A stretch of 9,559 nt of DNA from Saprospiraceae bacterium (GCA_013361075.1 JABWAJ010000178.1:1-9559), one strand, 5' to 3'; counted from the first letter of the stretch, positions 1-7,399 are shown. The notes: a model not told the origin generated them from the sequence alone. Program-made: numbers and translations.

Positions 1-1
1 C

Positions 2-1963
2 CTCATCGCGCCGAACAAGCGCCTGAGCATTGCGCAAGGCGCCATACTGCCCTTCACCCCGAAAACGCCAGGCGCCGGCTATGGCGACTACTACATCGGG
101 CTGCTGGCCGGCGTGGCGGAGCGCATGGGCTTCTCGGTGAACGATCCGCTGGAGAAGCTCAGCCCGGAGCAGTGGAAGGCGCTCATGTACGGCGTGGAGG
201 GCAACGTAACGGTCCAGTTACGAAACCGCTGGGGGCGTACGCGGCGTTTCGATTCCGAGTTCGCGGGCATCGTCAACATGCTGGACCGCCGCCTGAAGGA
301 TACTTCCAGCGACTACATCCGCGAGGAGCTGGCGCAGTACCAGTCCACGCGCCCATGCCCGGCCTGCAAGGGAAAGCGGCTGCGGCCTGAATCGCTTGCC
401 GTAACCATTAATGGCATGGATATCGCCGAGCTCTGCGCGGGATCCATCGCGAAGGTGGACCATCAGACCGCGAATCTGCAGCTCACCGCACGCGAGGAGA
501 CCATCGCCCGGCGAATCGTGAAGGAGATCCGCACCCGTCTCGGCTTCCTGATGAACGTCGGGCTGGACTACCTCACGCTCAACCGGCCGGCACGAACGCT
601 GTCAGGAGGAGAAGCCCAGCGCATCCGGCTAGCCACCCAAATCGGATCGCAACTAACCGGCATTACTTACATCCTGGACGAACCAAGCATCGGGTTGCAC
701 CAGCGCGACAACCAGCGGCTCATTGAGGCTTTACGCGAATTAACAGAAATCGGGAATACCGTTCTTGTTGTAGAACACGATAAAGACATCATGATGGCTT
801 CCGATTACCTCATCGACCTTGGTCCGGGTGCAGGAAAACATGGTGGAGAGGTGGTTGGCCAGGGCACGCCGGAATCGTTCATCAAACGCGATACAATCAC
901 TGCTGATTATCTGACCAACCGGCGAAAGATTGAGGTACCTGCCATTCGCCGTCCTGGCAACGGCTTGTTCCTGGAACTTAGCGGCGCTACCGGCAATAAC
1001 CTTAAAAACGTAGACATCGTTATTCCACTAGGCACCCTGTGTTGCATCACTGGCGTTTCCGGCAGTGGAAAATCAACCCTGATCAATGAAACCATGTACC
1101 CCATTTTAAGGCAATACTTTTACAACAGTGTTCAGAAACCCATGGCGCACAAAGCCATCAAAGGGCTTGAACATTTGGATAAAGTCATCGAAATTGACCA
1201 ATCGCCCATTGGCCGGACACCGCGTTCCAACCCCGCTACTTACACCGGGGTATTTACTGACATCCGGAAAATCTTTACCGAGTTGCCAGAATCCAAAATC
1301 CGGGGCTACAATCCGGGGCGCTTCTCTTTTAATGTAAAAGGCGGGCGCTGCGAAGTGTGCGAAGGATCGGGTATGCGCGTTATTGAAATGAATTTCCTTC
1401 CCGATGTTTACGTTGATTGCGAAAATTGCCTTGGCCGGCGCTACAACCGCGAAACGCTGGAGGTTTTATACAAAGGGAAAAGCATCAACGATGTCCTGAA
1501 CATGACAGTAAGCGAAGGCGTTGATTTTTTTCAAAATATCCCTCCCATTTATAGAAAATTGAGGACATTGAACGAAGTGGGGCTGGGCTACATCACCCTC
1601 GGACAACAGGCAACCACACTTTCCGGAGGGGAAGCACAACGGGTAAAACTGGCGGAGGAGCTCTCCAAAAAAGATACCGGGAAAACATTGTATATCCTTG
1701 ACGAGCCTACCACAGGGTTGCACTTTGAAGACATCCGGCATTTACTGGAGGTCTTGAACCGCCTTGTGGAAAAAGGCAACACGGTTGTCATTATTGAACA
1801 CAATATGGATGTCATCAAAGTTGCCGATTACATCATTGATATGGGGCCGGAAGGCGGGCACCGGGGAGGTAAAGTAATTTGTTCAGGCACGCCGGAACAG
1901 GTTGTCAAACAAAAGAATAGTTTTACCGGTCAGTTTCTCAAACTGGAATTACATCAAAATTGA
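2..1963 (+). CDS. uvrA: UvrA, excinuclease ABC subunit A (5' end cut off by the window edge)
   Basis: UvrA is the ATP-dependent damage-recognition subunit of nucleotide excision repair; as a dimer it loads UvrB onto lesions in the cytoplasm. The frame is open from base 2, so the GTG at 113 is internal. The visible 653 residues are about two thirds of a usual ~940-residue protein; the first Walker A and first zinc module lie outside. Within the fragment I see a CPxC pair (C119, C122), the first ABC signature LSGGEAQR (200-207), the first Walker B ILDEPS (about 224-229), the second Walker A GVSGSGKST (from 351), a four-cysteine zinc module (C450, C453, C473, C476), the second signature (from 540) and a second ILDEPT. 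Both ATPase halves look intact. It ends six bases before the next gene, suggesting cotranscription. Oddity: the first ~650 bases are about 65% GC with AAG lysine codons, while the rest is about 35-48% GC with AAA codons. Confidence 0.97.
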   Translation, partial: LIAPNKRLSIAQGAILPFTPKTPGAGYGDYYIGLLAGVAERMGFSVNDPLEKLSPEQWKALMYGVEGNVTVQLRNRWGRTRRFDSEFAGIVNMLDRRLKDTSSDYIREELAQYQSTRPCPACKGKRLRPESLAVTINGMDIAELCAGSIAKVDHQTANLQLTAREETIARRIVKEIRTRLGFLMNVGLDYLTLNRPARTLSGGEAQRIRLATQIGSQLTGITYILDEPSIGLHQRDNQRLIEALRELTEIGNTVLVVEHDKDIMMASDYLIDLGPGAGKHGGEVVGQGTPESFIKRDTITADYLTNRRKIEVPAIRRPGNGLFLELSGATGNNLKNVDIVIPLGTLCCITGVSGSGKSTLINETMYPILRQYFYNSVQKPMAHKAIKGLEHLDKVIEIDQSPIGRTPRSNPATYTGVFTDIRKIFTELPESKIRGYNPGRFSFNVKGGRCEVCEGSGMRVIEMNFLPDVYVDCENCLGRRYNRETLEVLYKGKSINDVLNMTVSEGVDFFQNIPPIYRKLRTLNEVGLGYITLGQQATTLSGGEAQRVKLAEELSKKDTGKTLYILDEPTTGLHFEDIRHLLEVLNRLVEKGNTVVIIEHNMDVIKVADYIIDMGPEGGHRGGKVICSGTPEQVVKQKNSFTGQFLKLELHQN

Positions 1964-1969
1964 ACAACC

Positions 1970-3562
1970 ATGAAAAAATCTTGTACCCTCTTCCTTTTAT
2001 TGGTTTGCATGCTGGCTGGAGTGACTGCACAAACAGCGAAATTTTCAGATGCTAAAATAAAGGCGCTCAAAAAAGAAGCGGCAGAAAAAGTGCAGAGCAG
2101 GGCCAAGATGGCACAAGTAATGGTAGATAAAATTTTCAGTTTTTCAGAACTGGGTTTTCAGGAGATAGAATCTTCCCGATACCTGACAGATATCCTGAAA
2201 CAAAATGGATTTTCTATTGAATATGGCATTTCTGGCGTACCTACTGCCTGGTGGGCGGTTTGGGGGTCCGGAAAGCCGGTCATTGCCCTCGGTAGCGACC
2301 TTGACTGCATTCCGAAAGCTTCTCAAAAACCCGGTGTGGCCTACCACGACCCCATTGTTGAGGGTGCTCCCGGCCACGGAGAAGGCCATAATTCAGGCAT
2401 TCCGCTGAATATTGTGGCAGCACTCAGTGTCAAAGAAATTATGGAGCGTGAAAAAATACCCGGCACGCTCATCCTATGGCCGGGAGTGGCCGAAGAATTG
2501 GTAGGTACCAAAGCCTTTTATACCCGCGACGGGTATTTTGACCAGGTTGACTTGTGCATTTTTACCCATGTGGCCAACAACCTGAATGTATCTTACGGAC
2601 AGGCTCGCGGAACCGGATTGATTTCGGTAGAATACCTGTTTGAAGGAGAAGCTGCGCACTCGGCAATGTCTCCCTGGCGAGGGCGCAGTGCGGCAGATGC
2701 CGTAGAATTGATGAACATCGGTTGGCAATACGCCCGCGAACACCTCGATCCGCTGCACCGTTCCCATTCTGTGATCAAAAATGGAGGTGACCAACCCAAC
2801 GTGGTCCCTTCCAAAGCCTCTATCTGGTACTATTTTCGTCACGTCACCTACCCTAAAATTATGGAGGTGTACGAACGGGCAAACCGCATCGCAGAAGGTG
2901 CCGCTATGATGACGGATACCAAAGTATCGCGACGGGTATTGGGCTCAGCCTGGCCAAGGCACTTCAATAAAGTAATTGCCGAAACCGCTTATGAAAATAT
3001 AAAAACGGTAGGATTGCCGCAGTGGAGCGAAGCTGATCACCAATTGGCGCGCGCCCTCCAACGCGAAGTTCAGGCTCCAAACGACTCAACTGGCCTGGCT
3101 ACGAAATTAGATACCCTCGATACGCCGGTACAATCTTTTGTGAGCGGGGGTTCCGACGACATCGGCGATATCTCGTGGAAGTTGCCCACCATCACCTTAG
3201 GCTATCCGTCCAATATCCCTGGCCTTCAGGGACACCACTGGTCGAACGCAGTAGCCATGGCGACTCCTATTGCCCATAAAGGGGTTGTTGCAGGCGCCAA
3301 GGTAGAAGCAATGACGCTCCTGGATTTGTTGCTGAAACCGGAGCTGGTGACCAAATCCTGGGAATATTTCAAAAATGAACAGGGCATGAAGCAACAATAT
3401 GTGCCAATGGTTTCCAAAGAAGATAAACCAGCTACCTATCTCAACACGGAAATTATGGAGACCTACCGCGAAAAACTAAAGCCGTTTTATTACGATGAAA
3501 CAAAATATAGCTCTTATTTGGAACAATTGGGAATTCAATACCCTACCGTCAAACCAAAATAG
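1970..3562 (+). CDS. Exported M20-family metallo-amidohydrolase, AbgB-like
   Basis: Probable zinc-dependent hydrolase of an amide bond in an N-acyl amino acid or small peptide; the substrate is unknown. The first ~20 residues form a signal peptide (two lysines, a leucine-rich core, likely cut after VTA at about residue 20), so it should act outside the cytoplasm. No good lipobox is present. The order of M20 motifs is clear: SDLD (109-112), GHGEGHN (135-141), catalytic-type AEE (174-176), FTH (198-200), a dimerisation-domain stretch starting GEAAHS (226-231), GGDQPNVVP (272-280), and SGGSDDIGD with GHHWSN near the C-terminus (392-400, 421-426). The layout resembles aminobenzoyl-glutamate utilisation protein B, but the usual cysteine of GHGCGHN is glutamate (E138). 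At 530 residues it is slightly longer than AbgB because of the leader and a C-terminal tail. The ATG follows uvrA by six bases. Family call is firm; biological role is not. Confidence 0.9.
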   Translation: MKKSCTLFLLLVCMLAGVTAQTAKFSDAKIKALKKEAAEKVQSRAKMAQVMVDKIFSFSELGFQEIESSRYLTDILKQNGFSIEYGISGVPTAWWAVWGSGKPVIALGSDLDCIPKASQKPGVAYHDPIVEGAPGHGEGHNSGIPLNIVAALSVKEIMEREKIPGTLILWPGVAEELVGTKAFYTRDGYFDQVDLCIFTHVANNLNVSYGQARGTGLISVEYLFEGEAAHSAMSPWRGRSAADAVELMNIGWQYAREHLDPLHRSHSVIKNGGDQPNVVPSKASIWYYFRHVTYPKIMEVYERANRIAEGAAMMTDTKVSRRVLGSAWPRHFNKVIAETAYENIKTVGLPQWSEADHQLARALQREVQAPNDSTGLATKLDTLDTPVQSFVSGGSDDIGDISWKLPTITLGYPSNIPGLQGHHWSNAVAMATPIAHKGVVAGAKVEAMTLLDLLLKPELVTKSWEYFKNEQGMKQQYVPMVSKEDKPATYLNTEIMETYREKLKPFYYDETKYSSYLEQLGIQYPTVKPK

Positions 3563-3570
3563 TTTGGCTA

Positions 3571-3594
3571 AAAAAGGGTTGCCTAAACCTTTTT
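3571..3594 (+). terminator. Probable intrinsic terminator after the M20 gene
   Basis: Seven bases AAAAAGG (3571-3577) pair with CCTTTTT (3588-3594). After one mismatch, two more T-A pairs close a GCCT loop (3581-3584). The downstream arm ends in a run of five T, giving the hairpin plus U-tract of an intrinsic terminator. It sits nine bases past the amidohydrolase stop codon, consistent with ending a uvrA-M20 transcript. The stem is AU-rich, so strength is uncertain. Confidence 0.5.
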
Positions 3595-3625
3595 GAATGG
3601 TTACTGTTTTCCTTCGGTGAATTTG
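3592..3625 (+). promoter_or_regulatory. Candidate Bacteroidota-type promoter for the MerR gene
   Basis: TTTG at 3592-3595 could be the -33 element and TGAATTTG at 3618-3625 matches seven of eight positions of the -7 consensus TAnnTTTG. The 22-base spacing is slightly long, and the -33 element overlaps the end of the terminator hairpin. Transcription would begin about 30 bases before the GTG start at 3662. This is a consensus match only. Confidence 0.33.
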
Positions 3626-3661
3626 GCCTGTTGAAGGCGGTGGAACAAAATCCTTACTGCG

Positions 3662-4576
3662 GTGGCAATTTATTCAATAAGTGATTTGGAAAAACTTTCG
3701 GGCATCAAAGCCCATACCATCCGGATATGGGAACAACGCTACAACATCATCAACCCGCAGCGAACGGATACCAATATCCGTTATTACGCTGATGAGGACC
3801 TGAAGTTGTTGCTGAATGTCGCTTTGCTGAATAAAAACGGAATCAAAATCTCCAGGATCGCGAATATGAGCCAGCATGAGATTGCAGAAAAAGTAGCTGC
3901 CATCTCGGAGTTGAATTTTGAATACGATACCCAACTGGATGCACTCACCATTTCCATGATCGAAATGGATGAGTACAAGTTTGACCGCATCGTTTCTACC
4001 AATACCCAGCAAATTGGTTTTGAGCGCACGATGCTCGAAGTCATCTACCCGTTTCTTGAAAAGCTCAGCCTTCTCTGGCTTACCGGATCTATCAATCCTG
4101 CACAGGAAAACTTCATCAGCTACCTGATCCGGCAAAAGATTATTGCTGCTATTGACCAGGAACCTTTACCTGTAGATAAATCAACCAAAAAATTCGTCAT
4201 CTACCTGCCTGAAGGTGAACGCCAGGAATTAAGCCTCCTGTTCATGCATTACCTGTTGAAATGCCGCAAAAACCGGGTGATTTACCTGGGGCAGGACATC
4301 TCCCTTCCAGACCTTAAAGACGCCTGCAAAATCCATCATCCGGATTTTATTTTTACCATGATTACGGAAACTTTTGCCAAAGAACCAGTGCAAAAGTATA
4401 TTGACCGCATGGCAGCAACTTTTCCCGACTCTAAAATATTATTGTCTGGCTACCAATTAGTTGTGCAACCGGTAATGCCTGCCAAAAACGTAACTATTCT
4501 CAAAAGCCTCCCTCAGATGCTCGAATTTCTGTCGTGGAACAGCGATATGACCGGTATGATGAACGTGGTTAAATAG
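3662..4576 (+). CDS. MerR-family regulator with degenerate cobalamin-binding domain
   Basis: Predicted DNA-binding transcription regulator of 304 residues with the CarH/LitR layout. A MerR helix-turn-helix occupies residues 1-70 (SISDLEKLSGIKAHTIRIWE, then NIRYY), a four-helix cap-like domain about 75-170, and a Rossmann B12-binding-like domain about 176-290. The GTG start is chosen because MAxYSI is the expected beginning of such proteins and no better start fits. In CarH, light sensing needs a W-x9-E-H motif and a D-x-H-x-x-G motif with the lower axial histidine. Here these read W139-x9-E149-N150 and E186-R187-Q188-E189-L190-S191, so both histidines and the glycine are replaced. The fold seems kept but cobalamin ligation through that histidine should be lost. 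Such regulators often control carotenoid or stress genes, but no such target lies nearby. It is transcribed toward aroQ, with 20 bases between the stop codons. Confidence 0.88.
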   Translation: MAIYSISDLEKLSGIKAHTIRIWEQRYNIINPQRTDTNIRYYADEDLKLLLNVALLNKNGIKISRIANMSQHEIAEKVAAISELNFEYDTQLDALTISMIEMDEYKFDRIVSTNTQQIGFERTMLEVIYPFLEKLSLLWLTGSINPAQENFISYLIRQKIIAAIDQEPLPVDKSTKKFVIYLPEGERQELSLLFMHYLLKCRKNRVIYLGQDISLPDLKDACKIHHPDFIFTMITETFAKEPVQKYIDRMAATFPDSKILLSGYQLVVQPVMPAKNVTILKSLPQMLEFLSWNSDMTGMMNVVK

Positions 4577-4596
4577 ACTTGTTACTTCAAAGCAGG

Positions 4597-5010
4597 TTAT
4601 AAAAAATAACGAATAGCCAATTCGTAGCCTTTCAGGCCCAGGCCAACAATGCTGCCTTCACAGTTTGGAGAAAGCCATGAATGATGGCGAAACGCCTCCC
4701 GCGCAAAAACATTGGAGATGTGAACTTCAATAACCGGTGTGCGGATGGCTGAAATGGCATCAGCAATGGCCAGGGAAGTATGGGTCAAAGCACCGGCATT
4801 CAAAACGATGCCGTCGTAGGAAAACCCCGTTTCCTGAATTTTATCAATAAGGTGCCCTTCGTGGTTGCTTTGGAAGTAATGGAGGATAACGGTTGGAAAC
4901 TCCTGCTGCAGGTAAGCAAAAAACTCCTCAAACGTCTCGTGCCCGTAAATATCCGGCTCCCGGACGCCCAATAAGTTCAGATTTGGTCCGTTGATGATGA
5001 TGATTTTCAT
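4597..5010 (-). CDS. aroQ: Type II 3-dehydroquinate dehydratase
   Basis: Catalyses the anti elimination of water from 3-dehydroquinate to 3-dehydroshikimate in the shikimate pathway, as a cytosolic dodecamer in characterised relatives. The 137-residue length is normal for the type II family. Key motifs are GPNLNLLG (8-15, with the catalytic-site Asn10), R17-EPDI-Y22-G carrying the catalytic tyrosine, NAGALTHTS (71-79, with His77), EVHISN (95-100, catalytic His97) and R108 near the C-terminus. The commonly seen tyrosine in NxGAYTHTS is leucine here; that position is not a catalytic residue. It lies 68 bases downstream of nadC on the same strand and probably shares its transcript. It ends convergently with the MerR gene, 20 bases away, and I see no strong terminator in that gap. 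Confidence 0.96.
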   Translation of the reverse strand: MKIIIINGPNLNLLGVREPDIYGHETFEEFFAYLQQEFPTVILHYFQSNHEGHLIDKIQETGFSYDGIVLNAGALTHTSLAIADAISAIRTPVIEVHISNVFAREAFRHHSWLSPNCEGSIVGLGLKGYELAIRYFL

Positions 5011-5078
5011 GGCGAAAAAGTTTCGTTGCCTTTATCCCTCTTCTGCTGCCTGTCCCTTGCTTCTCCTGATAAACCCGG

Positions 5079-5936
5079 TTATTTTACAACCTTTAAACTC
5101 ATATCCAGACTCGTGGCAGAATGGGTCAGGGCACCTATGGAAATATAGTCGACTCCGGTTTGAGCAACGAGGCGCACATTGTGGATGTTGATGCCGCCCG
5201 AGGCTTCTGTTTCGTAGCGCTTGTCTACCGTGGCAACTGCTTCCTTGAGCAGCATCCATTCGAAATTGTCAAAAAGAATTCGGGTAATATTGCCTGCTTC
5301 CAGTGCTTCTGACAACTCTACAAGGTTGCGAACCTCAACAGTTACATTGAGATTCAGGCCATTGGCTTTCTGATACGCCGCTACCTGAGCAATTGCCTTG
5401 CCCACTCCGCCGCAAGCATCAATATGGTTGTCTTTGATCATAATCCAATCGTACAAACCATCGCGGTAATTGTGGCACCCCCCCAGGCGGACTGCCCATT
5501 TTTCAAGAAAGCGGAGCAGAGGGGTGGTTTTGCGGGTATCCAGAATTTTTACAGGGAGATCTTCTACCTCGAACACGAAACTATTACTCAGGGTAGCAAT
5601 GCCGCTCATGCGCTGCATGGTGTTCAGCACCAAACGCTCTACCATGAGCAAGGTGCGGGTATTGCAGTGAAAAACTTCGAATACGATATCCCCGTCGTGT
5701 ACCGGCGAACCGTCCTGAATATGAATTTTCACATCCGCTTCCGGTGCCATTTTGCCGAATATGTAGGCGGCTACTTCCACGCCGGCGACGATGCCAACGT
5801 CCTTAACCAGCAACCGGGCATCACTAAAAGAATCGGGTTGGATACAGGCCAGGCTGGTATGGTCACCTGTGCCAACATCTTCTGCCAATGCACGGGTGAC
5901 AAATTCATCCAAAAGTTCCACTGCGGGTCTATACAT
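5079..5936 (-). CDS. nadC: Nicotinate-nucleotide pyrophosphorylase (carboxylating), quinolinate phosphoribosyltransferase
   Basis: Converts quinolinate and PRPP to nicotinate mononucleotide, CO2 and pyrophosphate in de novo NAD synthesis. The 285-residue length fits the family. Motifs in order: EDVGTGDHTS (19-28), E100-R101 followed by LNTMQRMSGIAT, LDTRKTTPLLR (132-142), the GGCHNYRDGLYD segment (152-163), IKDNH (167-171), VEV (200-202), LFDNF (221-225), EASGGI (244-249) and ISIGALTHS (265-273). The usual GGGxNHR motif reads GGCHNYR, so the substrate-contacting histidine is tyrosine (Y157). Other arginine and lysine ligands remain, so activity is likely but not assured. No nadA or nadB is present. 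It appears to be the first gene of a nadC-aroQ unit with its own promoter immediately upstream. Confidence 0.96.
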   Translation of the reverse strand: MYRPAVELLDEFVTRALAEDVGTGDHTSLACIQPDSFSDARLLVKDVGIVAGVEVAAYIFGKMAPEADVKIHIQDGSPVHDGDIVFEVFHCNTRTLLMVERLVLNTMQRMSGIATLSNSFVFEVEDLPVKILDTRKTTPLLRFLEKWAVRLGGCHNYRDGLYDWIMIKDNHIDACGGVGKAIAQVAAYQKANGLNLNVTVEVRNLVELSEALEAGNITRILFDNFEWMLLKEAVATVDKRYETEASGGINIHNVRLVAQTGVDYISIGALTHSATSLDMSLKVVK

Positions 5937-5958
5937 CTCGTGTTGGTTTTAATTGCCG

Positions 5959-5993
5959 CAAAAGTAACAAAATCCGGTCAAGCACGAATCCAT
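5959..5993 (-). promoter_or_regulatory. Probable Bacteroidota-type promoter of nadC
   Basis: Read on the minus strand, 5966-5959 is TACTTTTG, an exact match to the -7 consensus TAnnTTTG. A weak -33-like TTCG lies at about 5988-5985, inside a GATTCGTG context, at roughly the expected spacing. Transcription would start near 5952, leaving a short A-rich leader of about 15 bases before the ATG at 5936. The rest of the 210-base divergent region shows no further clear element; a TATATTTA at 6032-6039 could serve the plus-strand gene but has no partner element. Confidence 0.55.
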
Positions 5994-6146
5994 CTTTTTT
6001 GCCGGTTACTATGGCTTTAAGAACAGTTTCTTATATTTATCCTCGAATGCCAGGCACGATCCGGGTTAAGCAGGGCAGGAAAAGCCTTTGCGCCGGTAAA
6101 TGGCCAAGTCAAATGAATTTATTCACTTACTACGAAAGCGTTACAA

Positions 6147-6647
6147 ATGATACCTAACTGGATGGCCCTGGCAGGGGCAGCACTAATTCCGCTTATGATT
6201 GGATTTATTTGGTACAACCCAAAAGTATTGGGTACTGCCTGGATGAATGCCAGCGGCTTGACAGAAGAAAAAATGAAAGGTGCCAATATGGGGCTGATTT
6301 TCGGATTGACCTTGTTGTTTAGCTTTTTCATCTCTTTGGCGCTCTATTCAATCGTCATCCATCAGATGCATGTTTATTCCATTCTGGCAGACGAAGCCAG
6401 CGCCAAAGACCCTGCTTCAGAATTGGGGAAATGGCTGGCCGATTTCAACACCCGCTTCGGAGATCACTACCGAACGTTTAAACACGGAGCATTACACGGA
6501 ACAATTGCAGGCATTCTTTTTGCACTTCCGGTATTAACGGTCAATGCACTATTCGAGCGGAAGGGATTCAAATACATTGCGATTAATGCCGGGTACTGGA
6601 TCATTTGCCTTGCCCTGATGGGGGGCATCATTTGCAAATGGGGGTAA
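6147..6647 (+). CDS. Small multi-pass membrane protein, DUF1761-like
   Basis: Function unknown. The 166-residue product has four probable membrane segments, about residues 4-24 (beginning NWMALAGAALIPLMIGFIWY), 49-70, 118-138 and 143-163, with a hydrophilic loop of some 45 residues between the second and third. The opening NW...GFIWYNPKVLGTAWM followed by GLTEE is the pattern I associate with DUF1761 proteins, which are common in Bacteroidota and have no established activity. The ATG at 6147 gives the family-like start; a 14-codon reading frame (6113-6157) overlaps it but is probably chance. It reads divergently from nadC and is followed 96 bases later by smpB, with hairpins between. No signal peptide cleavage site is evident. 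Confidence 0.82.
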   Translation: MIPNWMALAGAALIPLMIGFIWYNPKVLGTAWMNASGLTEEKMKGANMGLIFGLTLLFSFFISLALYSIVIHQMHVYSILADEASAKDPASELGKWLADFNTRFGDHYRTFKHGALHGTIAGILFALPVLTVNALFERKGFKYIAINAGYWIICLALMGGIICKWG

Positions 6648-6685
6648 CCGAAAAAATACCACAGGTAGAACTTATTCAGGACTTG

Positions 6686-6720
6686 TGCGGTTATTCCGCA
6701 TCGCAGACATGTTTTGTCTG
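6686..6720. repeat. Tandem pair of short hairpins upstream of smpB
   Basis: Two adjacent perfect inverted repeats lie in the 96-base gap between the DUF1761 gene and smpB. TGCGG (6686-6690) pairs with CCGCA (6696-6700) around TTATT, and CAGACA (6704-6709) pairs with TGTCTG (6715-6720) around TGTTT. Both have five-base loops and are three bases apart. They may be a REP-like dispersed repeat, a weak terminator for the upstream gene or a leader structure for smpB; no strong T-run follows. Confidence 0.5.
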
Positions 6721-6743
6721 TGTTTAGAAATTTTCAGTAAGCG

Positions 6744-7214
6744 ATGGCAGAGAAGAAAGTAAAAAAGGTAGAAATTATCAACCGGAGCGCCCGACACGAA
6801 TACGAATTTCTGGATACGTACGAAGCGGGCATCATGTTGGTAGGTACGGAGATCAAATCCATCCGTAAAGGAAGCGCAAATCTGAAAGATGCTTATTGTC
6901 TTTTTGATAAAGGGGAATTGTTTGTGAGAGGGATGTTCATCTCCGAATACGAGTTTGGTGGCAGTTATTTCAACCACGAATCCAGGCGGGTGCGCAAACT
7001 CCTTCTGCGCCGGGGCGAACTCCGTAAGCTGGAACGCAAGGTTAAAGAAAAGGGGCTGACCATTGTGCCCTACCGGCTATACCTCAATGACCGCGGTTTT
7101 GCAAAACTGGAAATCGCACTCGCCCAGGGTAAACGCACTTACGACAAGCGGGATACCATCAAAGAACGGGACAATAAACGCGATATGGAGCGATTGAAGA
7201 AAATCAAGCTTTGA
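6744..7214 (+). CDS. smpB: SsrA-binding protein SmpB
   Basis: SmpB binds tmRNA and the ribosomal decoding centre to rescue stalled ribosomes by trans-translation. The 156-residue length is typical. The beta-barrel core shows INRSARHEYEFLDTYEAGI, GTEIKSIRKG, NLKDAY, GELFVRG, NHESRRVRKLLL and KGLTIVPYRLY. The C-terminal tail, GKRTYDKRDTIKERDNKRD, is the basic segment that becomes helical in the mRNA channel. The ATG at 6744 precedes the usual short lysine-rich start; the upstream ribosome-binding site is weak, as is common in this phylum. The partner tmRNA gene is not in the window. A hairpin pair lies 24 bases upstream and an inverted-repeat region lies just after the stop. Confidence 0.97.
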   Translation: MAEKKVKKVEIINRSARHEYEFLDTYEAGIMLVGTEIKSIRKGSANLKDAYCLFDKGELFVRGMFISEYEFGGSYFNHESRRVRKLLLRRGELRKLERKVKEKGLTIVPYRLYLNDRGFAKLEIALAQGKRTYDKRDTIKERDNKRDMERLKKIKL

Positions 7215-7220
7215 ATAAAG

Positions 7221-7284
7221 CGATTGCAATCGGGGCAATAGCCAGTTTGCAGACAATGCAAAATACGTTGCAGTTGAAAACTGG
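7221..7284. repeat. Palindrome and wider inverted repeat after smpB
   Basis: CGATTGCAATCG (7221-7232) is a perfect 12-base palindrome beginning seven bases past the smpB stop. Ten bases on, CCAGTTT (7242-7248) is inverted as AAACTGG (7278-7284) across a 29-base loop that itself carries TTGCAG twice. No T-run follows, so an intrinsic terminator is not clear. It may be a protein-binding site, a weak termination structure or chance. Confidence 0.3.
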
Positions 7285-7399
7285 TCAATTGAGCTTGACG
7301 CTCCTGCTGATGTAAAGCCCTTCATGTCTACCTCTGATTTGAAGTAACGGGCATTGGGTTATCGGGGCAAGCTTACTGAAAAAATACAACCTGAATGTG

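Noticed and set aside
113..1963. GTG at 113 as the start of uvrA
   Set aside because: The frame is open back to base 2 and the upstream residues (LSIAQGAILPF and so on) continue the UvrA pattern, so this GTG is an internal valine.
4597..4613. GTTAT/ATAAC inverted repeat at the convergent MerR-aroQ end as a terminator
   Set aside because: The stem is only five A/T-rich pairs and overlaps the aroQ stop codon; too weak to call.
5424..6020. A 198-codon open frame on the plus strand
   Set aside because: It is antisense to nadC, whose motifs are clear, and its translation has no recognisable family features.
6113..6157. Fourteen-codon leader peptide overlapping the DUF1761 start
   Set aside because: No run of one amino acid, no attenuator-like hairpins and no ribosome-binding site; an overlap of this size is easily chance.
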